Origin: Lysobacteraceae bacterium PS02340
GTDB taxonomy: Bacteria; Pseudomonadota; Gammaproteobacteria; Xanthomonadales; Xanthomonadaceae
NCBI GenBank assembly: GCA_029959605.1
Contig: JASCOC010000006.1
Location: 120,972-184,971, forward strand
Length of the DNA stretch: 64,000 bases
Direction of reading: 5' to 3'
Under the pieces are notes generated by a model that saw nothing but the letters and a program-made list of their open reading frames with translations, did not search any database and was not told the DNA's origin. This document shows, piece by piece, positions 26,984 to 36,683 of the stretch. The position numbers and the translations under genes were made by a program. Every line of letters starts with the position of its first letter. Position 1 is the stretch's first letter.

Positions 26984-27880
26984 TCAGTCGACGCCGAACA
27001 TCGCAGGTCCGGGCCGGAACGCCCGCGGCGCATAGCCGAACGCCATCTGCGCAGGCGCGGCATCGAACACCAGATCCTCGCGCATGCGCGTCACCGCACC
27101 CGGCGGCAGGCCCTGCAGACGCCCGGCGCGATGCGCCGCCCACAGCGCCGCATCGAACAGCGGACCCGGCAGTACCAGCAGACGCGGCGCCGGCTGCAGG
27201 CAGGCCAACGTGCGCGCGACCATCGTGCGGTAGTCGAGGGTTTCCCCGCCCGGCAGCGCGAATGCCTGCCCGTGCGCGGCCGGCGCATCGACCGCGGCCT
27301 GCGCTGCCGCTGCGAGATCGTCGACGTGCACCGGCTGGCGTCGACCGCGCGCATCGGCCGGCAACACGAACACGCCGCTGCGCCGGGCGAGCGCAACGAT
27401 CAGGCTGAGGTTGCGATCGCGTCCGCTGCCGTAGACCAGCGTCGGCCGCAGCAGCGTCGCCGCCGCGCCACGCGCCTGCGCGGCCGCGAACACGCGCTCG
27501 CCCGACGTGCGCAACCGCATCGCCAGCTCGCGCTCGCCCGGATCGCTGGCTGCCTGCTTGGTCGCATCGCTGGTCGAACCGAAGGCGACGACGCGCGGGC
27601 ATTCGATCGCGGCACCGGCGTACCACAGCGAGAACTGGTCCAGCGGGCCGCAGCTGAAGATTGCGTCGACCCGCGTCGGCAGCGTGTCCGGCATCGCGGC
27701 GAACGCGCCCGTGTGCCAGCGCAGCTGCGGGTCATCGGCGCGTGGCGCGCGCGACAGGGCATCGACGGTCCAGCCCGCGTCCCGCAACCGCGCCAGCAGG
27801 GCCGCGCCGATCGCGCCACTGGCACCGAAGACCAGCGCATGGCGCGCGCGCGGGGGCGTGGAGGCGGAAATCGACGTCAT
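26984..27880 (-). CDS. NAD(P)-binding epimerase/reductase-like protein
   Basis: A 298-residue extended-SDR-like protein. The Rossmann motif is LVFGASGAIGAALLARLRDAGW (about 15-36). It has a VVAFGSTSD strand where the active-site Ser would lie, but the usual YxxxK is not clear. LLRPTLVYGSGRDRNL and QPVHVDDLAAA follow, as in NAD-dependent epimerases. It therefore looks like an atypical SDR or an NmrA-like redox protein. ATG 27880 is preferred over an upstream start at 27925 because the dinucleotide fold then begins at the usual distance. The substrate is unknown. It is divergent from the Mrp operon. Confidence 0.8.
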   Translation of the reverse strand: MTSISASTPPRARHALVFGASGAIGAALLARLRDAGWTVDALSRAPRADDPQLRWHTGAFAAMPDTLPTRVDAIFSCGPLDQFSLWYAGAAIECPRVVAFGSTSDATKQAASDPGERELAMRLRTSGERVFAAAQARGAAATLLRPTLVYGSGRDRNLSLIVALARRSGVFVLPADARGRRQPVHVDDLAAAAQAAVDAPAAHGQAFALPGGETLDYRTMVARTLACLQPAPRLLVLPGPLFDAALWAAHRAGRLQGLPPGAVTRMREDLVFDAAPAQMAFGYAPRAFRPGPAMFGVD

Positions 27881-27993
27881 GGGACATAGCATATCGAGCC
27901 GCGACGACGCTCCGTCGACGGGCATCGGTTAGACTGCCCGGCCCTTGCGTGACCCGCCGGCCGACTGGCCGACCTGCCTCCACAAGGAGCCCG

Positions 27994-30771
27994 ATGCTCG
28001 AACTTCTCTTGGCCCTGCCCTTCGTGCTGGCGCTCGTCGTAGCGCTGTCCGCGAACGCGTCACGGCGTACCGTTGCCTGTCTGGCCGGCCTCGTGCCGTT
28101 GCTGGGTCTTGGCGTATTGGCTTTTCTGGCCGGTGACGTCTTCGACGGCACCATTCTCAAGACCCAATACGCGTGGATTCCCGAAGCCGGGCTGGATTTC
28201 AGCCTGCGCATGGACGGGTTGGCCTGGACGTTCGCATTGATGGTGCTGGGCATCGGCGGGCTGGTCGTGCTCTACGGCCACTACTACCTGTCGGCCAAGG
28301 ACAGTCCGCGGCGGTTCTTCACCTATCTGCTGCTCTTTATGGGCGCGATGCTCGGCATGGTCATCGCCGGCAACCTGCTGCTGCTCGCAGTGTTCTGGGA
28401 GCTGACCTCGATCAGTTCGTTCCTGCTGATCGGCTTCTGGTCGCACCGTCAGGACGCGCGCCAGGGCGCGCGCATGGCGCTGACGATCACCGGCATGGGC
28501 GGCCTGGCCTTGCTGGGTGGCGTGCTGCTGATCGGCCGCATCGTCGGCAGCTACGACCTCGACGTGGTGCTGGCCTCGGGCGATCTGATCCGCGCGAGCC
28601 ATCTGTATCCGTGGGCGCTGGGCCTGGTGCTGCTGGGCATCTTCACCAAGAGCGCGCAGTTCCCATTCCACTTCTGGCTGCCGCACGCGATGGCCGCGCC
28701 GACGCCGGTCTCGGCGTATCTGCATTCGGCGACGATGGTGAAGGCGGGCGTGTTCCTGCTGGCGCGCCTGCACCCGGCGCTGGCCGGCACCGACCTGTTC
28801 TTCTATGTGGTCAGCGGCGTCGGTGCGACGACGCTGGTGATGGGCGCGTGGTTCGCGATCTTCCAGCACGACCTCAAGGGCCTGCTGGCGTACTCGACGA
28901 TCTCCCACCTCGGCCTGATCACGCTGCTGTTCGGCCTGTCGACCGAAATGGCGGTCGTCGCGGGCCTGTTCCACATCCTCAACCACGCGATGTTCAAGGC
29001 CTCGCTGTTCATGGCCGCGGGCATCATCGACCACGAGACCGGCACGCGCGACATGCGCCGCCTCGGCAATCTCAGACGCCTGATGCCGATGACCAGTGCG
29101 CTGGCGATCGTCGCGTCCCTGGCGATGGCCGGCATCCCGTTGCTCAACGGCTTCCTGTCGAAGGAGATGTTCTTCGCCGAGGCGCTGGAGATCGGCGGCC
29201 ACGGCACGATGCGCTGGGTGATCAGCATCGCGGCGCTGCTGGCCGGCGTGTTCGGCATCGCCTACAGCCTGCGCTTCGTGCACGACACCTTCTTCGGCCG
29301 CGGTCCCCGCGCGCTCGACGTGGTGCCGCACGAACCGCCGCGCTGGATGCGCATCCCCGTCGGCGTGCTGGCGATCCTGTGCCTGGTGATCGGCATCATT
29401 CCGGCGCTGACCGTCGGCCCGCTGCTGCACACGATGGCGCGCGGCACGCTCGGGGATGCGACGCCGGACTTCAGCCTGTCCGTGTGGCACGGCATCAACC
29501 TGCCGCTGATGATGAGCGTCGCCAGCCTGGTGTTCGGCGTGCTGCTGTATTTCGGCCTGCGCAAGCTGCTCGACTTCCATGCGGTGGTCACGCGCTCGAC
29601 CGGCCGCCAGGTGTTCCAGGTGAATCTGGAACGTCTGTTCTCGCTGGCCCGTGCGTTCACCGCGCGCGTCGCCAACGGCAGCCTGCAGCGCAGCCTGTTC
29701 GGCCTGCTGCTGGTCGCGCTGGTACTCGCCGGCTGGCCGCTGCTGGGCAACTTCGCCGAGCTGATCGCCAATGGCCCGGGGCCGCGTCCGTTGCCGGTGA
29801 TGGGCTGGATGATCTGGGCGGTGATCGTGGCCGCGTCGATCGGCACCGTGGTCGTGCACGGCAAGCGCCTGACCGCGTTGATCGTGATCGGCGGCGTCGG
29901 TCTGGCAGTGAGCCTGCTGTTCGTCTATCTGTCGGCGCCCGATCTCGCGCTGACCCAGCTGCTGGTCGAGATGGTGACGATCGCGCTGATGATGATGGCG
30001 CTGAACTATCTGCCCAAGCAGTCCAAGAGCACGCGCCGCCCGCTGCGCAAGTTCCGCGACGTCGCGATCTCGATCGTCGCCGGTGGCGGTCTCGGCGCGC
30101 TGGCTTACGCGATGATGGTCTCGCCGGCAGACACGATCTCCAACGAGCTGCTGGTGCGGTCGCTGCCCGAGGCCTACGGCCGCAACGTGGTCAACGTGAT
30201 CCTGGTCGACTTCCGCGGCTTCGATACCTTCGGCGAGATCACCGTGTTCGGCACGGCCGCGCTGGTGGTCCATGCACTGCTGCGCTGGGCACGCCTCAAG
30301 CCCGACGAAGTGATGCCCGGCCCGCCGGTGCACCTGCCGATCGCGGCCGATCTGACCCAGCTGCTGTTCCCGCTGGCGCTGACGGTGTCGATCTACCTGT
30401 TCCTGCGCGGCCACAACGCGCCGGGCGGCGGCTTCATCGCCGGCCTCGTGTTCGCGGTGCCGGTGCTGGTGAAGTACGTGCTGCAGGGTGCGCGCGCGGT
30501 CGAGGCGACGTTCGGCTTCGACTACCTGCGCGGCATCGGCGTCGGCCTGCTGCTGGCGGTGATCGGCGGCGTCGGTTCGTGGTGGTTCGACGTGCCGTTC
30601 CTGACCAGCGGGCATCTCGATCTCGAGCTGCCGCTGATCGGTCTGCTGCCGCTGGCCAGCGCCCTCGTGTTCGACACCGGCGTCTACGTGGTCGTGTTCG
30701 CCGGCACCCTGCTGATGCTCTCGACGATGGGCACGGTCAAACAACGTCAGGCTGCGGAGGAGGCGCACTGA
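27994..30771 (+). CDS. mrpA: Mrp/Pha antiporter subunit A fused to B
   Basis: A 925-residue polytopic protein. The first 500 residues are the MrpA/NuoL-like core with the proton-channel motifs FWELTSISSFLLIGFW, FTKSAQFPFHFWLPHAM and HSATMVKAGVFLLARL. The C-terminal part contains the MrpA extension (LSAPDLALTQLLVEMVTIALMM) and an MrpB domain with SIYLFLRGHNAPGGGFIAGL. Fusion of A and B defines the group 2 (PhaA') type operon. It forms the largest part of a Na+(K+)/H+ antiporter at the inner membrane. ATG 27994 has AAGGAG four bases upstream. A TAGACT box at 27930-27935 may be the promoter. Confidence 0.95.
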   Translation: MLELLLALPFVLALVVALSANASRRTVACLAGLVPLLGLGVLAFLAGDVFDGTILKTQYAWIPEAGLDFSLRMDGLAWTFALMVLGIGGLVVLYGHYYLSAKDSPRRFFTYLLLFMGAMLGMVIAGNLLLLAVFWELTSISSFLLIGFWSHRQDARQGARMALTITGMGGLALLGGVLLIGRIVGSYDLDVVLASGDLIRASHLYPWALGLVLLGIFTKSAQFPFHFWLPHAMAAPTPVSAYLHSATMVKAGVFLLARLHPALAGTDLFFYVVSGVGATTLVMGAWFAIFQHDLKGLLAYSTISHLGLITLLFGLSTEMAVVAGLFHILNHAMFKASLFMAAGIIDHETGTRDMRRLGNLRRLMPMTSALAIVASLAMAGIPLLNGFLSKEMFFAEALEIGGHGTMRWVISIAALLAGVFGIAYSLRFVHDTFFGRGPRALDVVPHEPPRWMRIPVGVLAILCLVIGIIPALTVGPLLHTMARGTLGDATPDFSLSVWHGINLPLMMSVASLVFGVLLYFGLRKLLDFHAVVTRSTGRQVFQVNLERLFSLARAFTARVANGSLQRSLFGLLLVALVLAGWPLLGNFAELIANGPGPRPLPVMGWMIWAVIVAASIGTVVVHGKRLTALIVIGGVGLAVSLLFVYLSAPDLALTQLLVEMVTIALMMMALNYLPKQSKSTRRPLRKFRDVAISIVAGGGLGALAYAMMVSPADTISNELLVRSLPEAYGRNVVNVILVDFRGFDTFGEITVFGTAALVVHALLRWARLKPDEVMPGPPVHLPIAADLTQLLFPLALTVSIYLFLRGHNAPGGGFIAGLVFAVPVLVKYVLQGARAVEATFGFDYLRGIGVGLLLAVIGGVGSWWFDVPFLTSGHLDLELPLIGLLPLASALVFDTGVYVVVFAGTLLMLSTMGTVKQRQAAEEAH

Positions 30772-31136
30772 TGGAACTCGCAATCGCTTCCGCCATCGGC
30801 GTGCTCGCCGCCTCGGGTGTCTACCTGCTGCTGCGCGCGCGCACCTTCGACGTGATCCTCGGGCTGACGCTGCTCTCGTACGCGACCAACCTGCTGATCT
30901 TCTCGTCCGGCCGCCCCGTCGTCGGCAAGCCGCCGGTGCTCAAGGACGGCCTGGCCGAGACGCTGGCCAACTACACCGATCCGCTGCCGCAGGCGCTGGT
31001 GCTCACGGCCATCGTCATCGCGTTCGCGATGACCGCGGTGACCGTCGTCATCGCGATGCGCGAGCACTCGGACCTACACACCGACCACGTCGATGGTGAG
31101 GAACCCGACGAAGAACAGCGCGGAGGCCGGCGATGA
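30771..31136 (+). CDS. mrpC: Mrp antiporter subunit C
   Basis: A 121-residue NuoK-like subunit with three transmembrane helices. FDVILGLTLLSYATNLLIFSSG (about 25-46) and DPLPQALVLTAIVIAFAMTA (about 70-89) are the MrpC signatures. It shares one base with the stop of mrpA (TGATG), so it is translationally coupled. The hydrophilic His/Asp/Glu-rich tail is unusual only in length. It is part of the seven-subunit cation/proton antiporter. Confidence 0.95.
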   Translation: MELAIASAIGVLAASGVYLLLRARTFDVILGLTLLSYATNLLIFSSGRPVVGKPPVLKDGLAETLANYTDPLPQALVLTAIVIAFAMTAVTVVIAMREHSDLHTDHVDGEEPDEEQRGGRR

Positions 31137-32662
31137 ACCACATCGCGATCGCCCCCGTCCTGGTGCCGCTGGTCACCGGCGCGATCCTGCTGCTGCTCGA
31201 GCGCACCCATCGCGCGTCCGTGCTGCGGCTGTGGGCGTGGATCGGCATGGCCGCGCTGCTGGTGACGAACGTGGCGCTGCTGCGCGAAGTGCTGGACGGC
31301 GACACGGTGGTGTACCTGCTCGGCGACTGGCCGGCGCGTCTCGGTATCGCGCTGGTCGTCGATCGCCTGTCGGCGCTGATGGTCACGACCACGACGCTGC
31401 TGGCGATTCCCTGCCTGCTCTACGCCTGCGCCGGCTGGGACAAGCGCGCGCTGCATTTCCACGCGCTGTTCCAGGTGCAGCTGGCCGGCCTCAACGGCGC
31501 GTTTCTGACCGGCGACGTGTTCAACCTGTTCGTGTTCTTCGAGGTGATGCTGATCGCCTCGTACGGCCTGCTGCTCAGCGGCGCGCGCGGTGCGCGCATC
31601 AAGGCGGGCATGCACTACGTGGTGTTCAACATCGCCGTGTCTACCGTGTTCCTGCTCGCGCTCGGCCTGCTCTACGGCATGCTCGGCACGCTCAACATGG
31701 CCGAGATGGCCGTGCGCGTGGCGGCACTCGGACCGGACCAGGCGCTGCTGGTGCGCGCCGGCGCCGGTCTGCTGCTGCTGGTGTTCTGCGCCAAGGCCGC
31801 GCTGCTGCCGCTGTATCTGTGGCTGCCGGAAGCCTATGCGCGGGCGCCGGCTGCGGTCGCCGCACTGTTCACCATCATGACCAAGGTCGGCCTGTACGCG
31901 GTGCTGCGCATCTACACGCTGGTGTTCGGCAGCGAGGCCGGTCTGCTGGCCGATTTCGCGTGGTCGTGGCTGCTGCCCGCGGGCGCGGCGACGATGGTGC
32001 TGGCCGCGCTCGGCGTGGTCGGTGCGCCGCGCTTGCGCATCGGCGTCGCGTATCTGGTGCTGCTGTCGGCGGGCACGCTGTTCGTCGCGTTCTCGCTCGG
32101 CAACGCCGGTGCGATTTCGGCCGGTCTGTACTACCTGCCGCAAAGCGTGTTCGTCACGGCCGCGCTGTTCCTGCTGGCCGACATCATCCAGCGCCATCGC
32201 GGCGGCACCGGTGACTACCTGATGCCGATCGCGTCGATGCCCGGCAAGACCGTGCCGGCGCTGCTGTTCCTCGTCGCCGCGGTGTCGGTCTCGGGACTGC
32301 CGCCGCTGTCGGGCTTCATCGGCAAGCTGCAGCTGCTGAACTCGGTGCCCGAGGACGTGATCGGCTGGGTCTGGGCCGCGATCCTCGGCAGCAGCCTGAT
32401 GGCGGTGATCGGCCTGTCGCGCAGCGGCACGCGTCTGTTCTGGCGCGTCGATCCCGTCGCCGAAGGCGTCGAAGCGCCGCCGCTGCGTCGCAGCGAGCTC
32501 GCCGCGACGATGCTGCTGCTCGGCTACGGCGTCGTCATGACGGTGTTCGCCGGTCCGATCCTGCGCTACACCGAAGCGACCGCCGCGCAGCTGCTGGCGC
32601 CTTCGGAGATGATCGAACGCGTCATCGGCGAAACGCCCGTGCTCAGGGAGCCTTCGCGATGA
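31133..32662 (+). CDS. mrpD: Mrp antiporter subunit D
   Basis: A 509-residue NuoM/N-like subunit with about 14 transmembrane helices. Key motifs are FNLFVFFEVMLIASYGLLL (with the proton-channel Glu) and FCAKAALLPLYLWLPEAYARAPAAVAALFTIMTKVG, split across residues 221-256, with conserved Lys residues. It overlaps mrpC and mrpE by four bases at each side. It probably forms one proton pathway of the complex. Confidence 0.95.
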   Translation: MNHIAIAPVLVPLVTGAILLLLERTHRASVLRLWAWIGMAALLVTNVALLREVLDGDTVVYLLGDWPARLGIALVVDRLSALMVTTTTLLAIPCLLYACAGWDKRALHFHALFQVQLAGLNGAFLTGDVFNLFVFFEVMLIASYGLLLSGARGARIKAGMHYVVFNIAVSTVFLLALGLLYGMLGTLNMAEMAVRVAALGPDQALLVRAGAGLLLLVFCAKAALLPLYLWLPEAYARAPAAVAALFTIMTKVGLYAVLRIYTLVFGSEAGLLADFAWSWLLPAGAATMVLAALGVVGAPRLRIGVAYLVLLSAGTLFVAFSLGNAGAISAGLYYLPQSVFVTAALFLLADIIQRHRGGTGDYLMPIASMPGKTVPALLFLVAAVSVSGLPPLSGFIGKLQLLNSVPEDVIGWVWAAILGSSLMAVIGLSRSGTRLFWRVDPVAEGVEAPPLRRSELAATMLLLGYGVVMTVFAGPILRYTEATAAQLLAPSEMIERVIGETPVLREPSR

Positions 32663-33165
32663 CGCCCCGTCAGCCCTTCATGCGGCGCTTCCTGCCGTCG
32701 ATCCCGCAGAGCCTGACGGTCTTCCTGTTCTGGCTGCTGATGGCCGAGGACTACGGCCCCGGCAACATCGTCATGGCGCTGCTGCTGGCCTGGCTGATGC
32801 CGCAGCTCGCTGCCCGCCTGGAACGCGAGTTCGCCCAGCTCGGTCGCCTGCGCGGCATCTGGACGCTGATCGGGCGCCTGCTGTGGGACATCCTGATCGC
32901 CAACCTCACGGTGGCGAAACAGGTGCTCGGCCCGAACCACAAGCTGCATTCGCAGTTCGTCTGGGTGCCGCTGGACCTGACCAACATCCACGGCATTTCG
33001 GCCTTGACCAGCGTGATCACGCTGACGCCGGGCACCGTGTCCGCCGAGTTGTCGGAGGACCGCAAACACCTGCTGATCCACTGCCTCAGTACCGATGATC
33101 CACAGGCGCTCGTCGCCGAGATCAAGGCCCGTTACGAGGCACCGTTGCGCGAGGTATTCCCATGA
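32659..33165 (+). CDS. mrpE: Mrp antiporter subunit E
   Basis: A 168-residue MrpE. Two N-terminal membrane segments (about 14-50) are followed by the conserved cytoplasmic domain with LLWDILIANLTVAKQVL, GISALTSVITLTPGTVSAELS and LLIHCLS. Members are needed for full antiporter activity or assembly. It overlaps both neighbours by four bases. Confidence 0.94.
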   Translation: MTPRQPFMRRFLPSIPQSLTVFLFWLLMAEDYGPGNIVMALLLAWLMPQLAARLEREFAQLGRLRGIWTLIGRLLWDILIANLTVAKQVLGPNHKLHSQFVWVPLDLTNIHGISALTSVITLTPGTVSAELSEDRKHLLIHCLSTDDPQALVAEIKARYEAPLREVFP

Positions 33166-33431
33166 TCACGATCGCGATCATCGTCGGCATGCATCTGGTC
33201 GGCATCGCCATGCTGCTGTCGCTGTGGCGGCTGCTGCGCGGTCCCACCGCGCCCGACCGCATCCTGGCGCTGGACACGCTCTACGTCAGCTCCATCGCCC
33301 AGCTGATCCTGTTCGGCATGCTGATGAACACCGAGATCTATTTCGAGGCCGCTCTGGTCATCGCGATGCTCGGCTTCGTCGGCACCGTCGTGCTGAGCAA
33401 ATACGTCATCCGCCGGGACATCGTCGAATGA
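33162..33431 (+). CDS. mrpF: Mrp antiporter subunit F
   Basis: An 89-residue subunit with three transmembrane helices. GPTAPDRILALDTLYVSSIAQL is the MrpF signature with the membrane Asp residues, and FVGTVVLSKYVIRRDIVE forms the end. MrpF has been linked to ion or bile-salt efflux in other bacteria and is required for the complex. It overlaps mrpE and mrpG by four bases. Confidence 0.94.
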   Translation: MITIAIIVGMHLVGIAMLLSLWRLLRGPTAPDRILALDTLYVSSIAQLILFGMLMNTEIYFEAALVIAMLGFVGTVVLSKYVIRRDIVE

Positions 33432-33805
33432 GCACCGTCCTCGACGCCATCCTCGCTTTCCTCCTCGTGGTGGGCTGCTTCTTCACCCTGCTCGGCGCGA
33501 TCGCGCTGCTCAAGCTGCGCGACTTCTTCCAGCGCGTGCACGGTCCGGCGAAGGCCAGCACGCTCGGCGTCGGCTGCATCCTGTTCGCGTCGATCGTCTA
33601 TCACTGGGTCAACGGCAGCGGCGTGCATCCACGCGAACTGCTGATCACCGTGTTCTTGTTCCTGACCGCTCCGATCAGCGCGCATCTGATGTCGCGCGCG
33701 GCGCTGTCGCTGATGGACGACCGTCCGCCGCATCCCGATCGTGTGCCCGATGCGCAGCAGAAGGTCGTCGACGAGGAAGACCCGGCGCCCGCCGAGCGCC
33801 CGTGA
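33428..33805 (+). CDS. mrpG: Mrp antiporter subunit G
   Basis: A 125-residue last subunit. Three membrane helices contain LGAIALLKLRDFFQRVHGPAKASTLG (about 23-48), the MrpG signature, and LFLTAPISAHLMSRAAL. The acidic, Pro-rich tail (about 96-125) is lineage-specific. The ATGA overlap with mrpF continues the coupled operon. A strong hairpin follows within three bases of the stop. Confidence 0.94.
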   Translation: MSTVLDAILAFLLVVGCFFTLLGAIALLKLRDFFQRVHGPAKASTLGVGCILFASIVYHWVNGSGVHPRELLITVFLFLTAPISAHLMSRAALSLMDDRPPHPDRVPDAQQKVVDEEDPAPAERP

Positions 33806-33807
33806 AT

Positions 33808-33833
33808 CCGGGTCGCGGCACGCCGCGACCCGG
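33808..33833. terminator. Hairpin between mrpG and a convergent lipoprotein gene
   Basis: CCGGGTCGCGG (33808-33818) pairs perfectly with CCGCGACCCGG (33823-33833). There is no T run on either strand, so it may end both transcripts weakly or protect their 3' ends. Confidence 0.45.
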
Positions 33834-33844
33834 ACGTCGCCGGA

Positions 33845-34504
33845 TCAGCCGCAGCGCTCGACGTAATCGACCTGCGGCGGCACGCCGATCCGCCAACCGG
33901 TGACCTTGCCGGCCGCATCGGTCTCGAACACCAGCGCGGCGTTGCCGCCACCGGTGTCGGTCACGCGCAGCGTGTGCGCGCCCTCGACGTACTTGTGCGG
34001 TGAGGCTTCGACGCGACCTGCATACAGGCGCTCGATCTCCGCGCGCTCCATGCCGACCTTGCCGCCGCCCGGCGCGGTATAGCCGTCGTTGCCGACGTCG
34101 ATGCGCGAGAAGCGGTCGCCTTCGATCATGAAACCGATGTCGTAACGCGCGGTGCCCATCGGCGGCGGCGTCAGGTAGTAGCAGCCGCCCGGCTCGGACG
34201 GCTTCGCATCGCCGAGATCGTTGCCCCAGGCCATGCGGACCTGCTCGGCATCGCTGCCGAACGCGGCCGGGCCGAAGCCCTGGAATGTCACGACGCCATC
34301 GACGACCTCGGGCACGTTGGTACCCATCGCATTGGCCGGCGGCACGTGCGCATCGGGCTGATCGCCCGGCGGCGCCGGTTCGGCGGCGACGGCCGGCGCG
34401 GACGCCGCGGGCACGGGTTCGGCGGGCGGCGCTTCGTCGCGTTGGCACGCGGCGAGTGCGAGGGACAGCACGGCGATGGCCGGCAGGGCGCGATGGAAAT
34501 GCAT
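33845..34504 (-). CDS. Putative lipoprotein of unknown function
   Basis: A 219-residue protein with a lipoprotein signal (ALAAC, Cys near residue 20). A Pro/Ala-rich stretch (about 25-55) follows, which looks like a linker. The folded C-terminal domain has GFGPAAFGSDAEQVRMAWG, GCYYLTPPP, DIGFMIEGDRFSRIDV and a C-terminal Cys that may pair with the Cys of GGCYYL. I recognise similar proteins as conserved in Xanthomonadaceae without function. A TAGTCT box (34539-34534) is 30 bases upstream, and a GGAAG ribosome site is near. It is convergent with the Mrp operon. Confidence 0.75.
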   Translation of the reverse strand: MHFHRALPAIAVLSLALAACQRDEAPPAEPVPAASAPAVAAEPAPPGDQPDAHVPPANAMGTNVPEVVDGVVTFQGFGPAAFGSDAEQVRMAWGNDLGDAKPSEPGGCYYLTPPPMGTARYDIGFMIEGDRFSRIDVGNDGYTAPGGGKVGMERAEIERLYAGRVEASPHKYVEGAHTLRVTDTGGGNAALVFETDAAGKVTGWRIGVPPQVDYVERCG

Positions 34505-34653
34505 GCGACAACTCCTGGAAGGTGACCGGCGGGAGACTAGCGCGCCCGCGTGAACGGGACGTGGCCCACGCTTCCGCCCACCGGGCTGCGGCGTGTCATG
34601 GATGTTTCATCGGCGCTTCCCATGCTGCACGCCTGCCGCTGGAAGCCACCGCC

Positions 34654-35193
34654 GTGCCCGCCCGCAAGACCGAACTCGCGCATCGCGCACTGGCCACCCA
34701 CGCCGGCTCTCTGGATCTGCGGCAGCGGCGTGCGCTGATCCTGTGCGACGGCCAACGCACCACCGTCGAGCTCACGCGCATGCTCGGCGCCGACACGCCG
34801 GCGTTGTTGCTGCAGTTGCAGACGCTGGGCTATCTGGACGCACTCGATGCGGGGATGTCGGTGCCTGCGACCGAAGGCGATGCAGGCGCGTCTAAGGCGG
34901 CACCCGCGTCCACGCGTCGCCGTTCGCTGAGCGCAGCGCGCATCTACGTGCAGGGCATGCTGGAACTGCAGCGCGCGCCGGCCGCCACGGCGCTGCGTGC
35001 ACGGCTGGTCGGCAGCGCCGACGAAGCCGCCACGGTGACCGCGATCCTCGATGCGATCGCGGGCCTGCCTGCGTTCACCAAACCCGGATACGCGGCGCGC
35101 GTGCGCGAGCGCGTGGCGGAAGTGCTGCCGGAACCGCACCTGCCGGCACTGGCCGCGCTGGCGCTCGAAGGCGAAGCCGACGCGGTGGCCTGA
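34654..35193 (+). CDS. Conserved hypothetical protein
   Basis: A 179-residue soluble protein. GTG 34654 is chosen for GGAAG eight bases upstream. The N-terminal 60 residues (LDLRQRRALILCDGQRTTVELTRMLG) look like a small winged-helix or bromodomain-like fold often seen at the start of uncharacterised Xanthomonadaceae proteins. After a Ser/Ala/Thr linker, a second helical domain contains IYVQGMLELQRAPAATALRARL. No catalytic motif is visible. It has no obvious partner; it is convergent with hmgA. Confidence 0.65.
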   Translation: MPARKTELAHRALATHAGSLDLRQRRALILCDGQRTTVELTRMLGADTPALLLQLQTLGYLDALDAGMSVPATEGDAGASKAAPASTRRRSLSAARIYVQGMLELQRAPAATALRARLVGSADEAATVTAILDAIAGLPAFTKPGYAARVRERVAEVLPEPHLPALAALALEGEADAVA

Positions 35194-35209
35194 CGCCACC
35201 GCGCATTGC

Positions 35210-36565
35210 TCAGCCGCGTGGCGGCACGAAGTTGCGCTGGAGACCCGCCCAGCAGGCTTGGTAATCGCCCTGGCGATGCACGGCGTCGAGCGCCTGCCGT
35301 GTCGGGCGGATCACCGCGCGCGTCTCGAACATGAAGGCCATCGTGCCGCTGATGACGTCGGGCTTGGACAGATCGGCCGCACTGGCCTTCTCGAACGTCG
35401 CTGCGTCCGGCCCGTGTCCGCTCATGCAGTTGTGCAGTGAGCACGCGCCGGGCGAAAAGCCGTCGGCCTTGGCGTCGTACTGACCGTGCACCAGCCCCAT
35501 GAACTCGCTGGCGACGTTGCGGTGGAACCACGGCGGCCGGAACGTGTCCTGCGCCACCAGCCAGCGCGGCGGGAAGATCGCGAAATCCATGTTCGCCGTG
35601 CCGGGCGTGTCGCTGGGCGAGGTGAGCACGGTGAAGATGCTCGGGTCTGGGTGGTCGAAGCTGATCGAACCGATCGCGTTGAAGCGGCGCAGGTCGTACT
35701 TGTACGGCGCGTAGTTGCCGTGCCAGCCGACGACGTCGAGCGGCGAGTGGTCGATCGGTGCCTGCCACAGATGGCCCTGGAACTTGGCGATCAGGGTGAA
35801 GTCGCCTTCGATGTCTTCGTACGCCGCGACGGGCGCGAGGAAGTCGCGTGGATTGGCGAGGCCGTTCGCGCCGATCGGCCCGAGATCGGGCAGGCGCAGC
35901 GCATGCCCCTGGTTCTCGCAGACGTAGCCGCGGCTCGGACCGTCGGGCAGTTCGACGCGGAAGCGCACGCCGCGCGGGATCACCGCGATCTCCTGCGGCT
36001 CGACTTCGAGCACACCGAATTCGGTCGCCAGGGTCAGCCGTCCCTGCTGCGGCACGATCAGCAGTTCGCCGTCGGCGCTGTAGAAAAAACGGTCCGTCAT
36101 CGACGTGTTCGCGGCATAGACGTGGATGCCCACGCCCTCGTGCGCGCCCGGACCGCCGGTGCCGGCCATCGAGAACAGGCCGTCGACGAAATCGACCGGT
36201 GTCTCGGGGATCGGCAACGGACTCCAGCGCATCTGGTCCGGCGGCACCGGACCACGATCGAAACCGTCATGGAAGCGCGGCTGCTGGAACGGCGAGAACG
36301 TGCCGTGCATCGCCGCGGGACGGATGCGATACAGCCAGCTGCGCCGGTTCTCGCCGCGCGGCGCGGTGAACGCGGTGCCCGAAAGCTGTTCGGCGTACAG
36401 GCCATGCGCCACGCGCTGCGGCGAGTTCCGGCCGATCGGCAGCGTGCCGGGCTCGGCCTCGGTCGCGAATTCGTTGCCGAAGCCGGACATGTAGCCGCGC
36501 GGGCCGCGCACTTGCGCGTGTTCCAGCGGCAGTGCCGTCACCGTGTCGTCCGTCGATGCGTTCAT
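35210..36565 (-). CDS. hmgA: Homogentisate 1,2-dioxygenase
   Basis: A 451-residue iron enzyme opening the homogentisate ring to maleylacetoacetate. Family blocks are [16 protein letters not shown] near the N-terminus, [29 protein letters not shown] and the iron site region [20 protein letters not shown] and [16 protein letters not shown] 36565 is preferred because the extension upstream reads as low-complexity Ser/Arg and crosses a repeat hairpin. It lies behind hppD in the same direction, 118 bases away. Loss of this gene in relatives causes brown pyomelanin; here it looks intact. Confidence 0.95.
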   Translation of the reverse strand: MNASTDDTVTALPLEHAQVRGPRGYMSGFGNEFATEAEPGTLPIGRNSPQRVAHGLYAEQLSGTAFTAPRGENRRSWLYRIRPAAMHGTFSPFQQPRFHDGFDRGPVPPDQMRWSPLPIPETPVDFVDGLFSMAGTGGPGAHEGVGIHVYAANTSMTDRFFYSADGELLIVPQQGRLTLATEFGVLEVEPQEIAVIPRGVRFRVELPDGPSRGYVCENQGHALRLPDLGPIGANGLANPRDFLAPVAAYEDIEGDFTLIAKFQGHLWQAPIDHSPLDVVGWHGNYAPYKYDLRRFNAIGSISFDHPDPSIFTVLTSPSDTPGTANMDFAIFPPRWLVAQDTFRPPWFHRNVASEFMGLVHGQYDAKADGFSPGACSLHNCMSGHGPDAATFEKASAADLSKPDVISGTMAFMFETRAVIRPTRQALDAVHRQGDYQACWAGLQRNFVPPRG

Positions 36566-36594
36566 GGCTTCACCCGAATGAAAGTTCCGCCGTG

Positions 36595-36614
36595 CATCCC
36601 CGCGTTCGGGGATG
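36595..36614. repeat. Short REP-like hairpin between hppD and hmgA
   Basis: CATCCCCG and CGGGGATG form a perfect eight-pair stem with loop CGTT. The design resembles half of the longer element at 17088-17168. It lies in the hppD-hmgA message. Confidence 0.55.
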
Positions 36615-36683
36615 ACGGCTGCAGACCCGCCGCCTGCGCCGCTCCGCGCCTCTTTCGACGCGGACCACGACGCGTCCTCGAAC

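Noticed and set aside
28060..30783. A 907-codon open frame opposite mrpA
   Set aside because: It is antisense to a well-conserved membrane protein and its composition (His/Gln/Arg-rich) is the usual shadow of hydrophobic codons.
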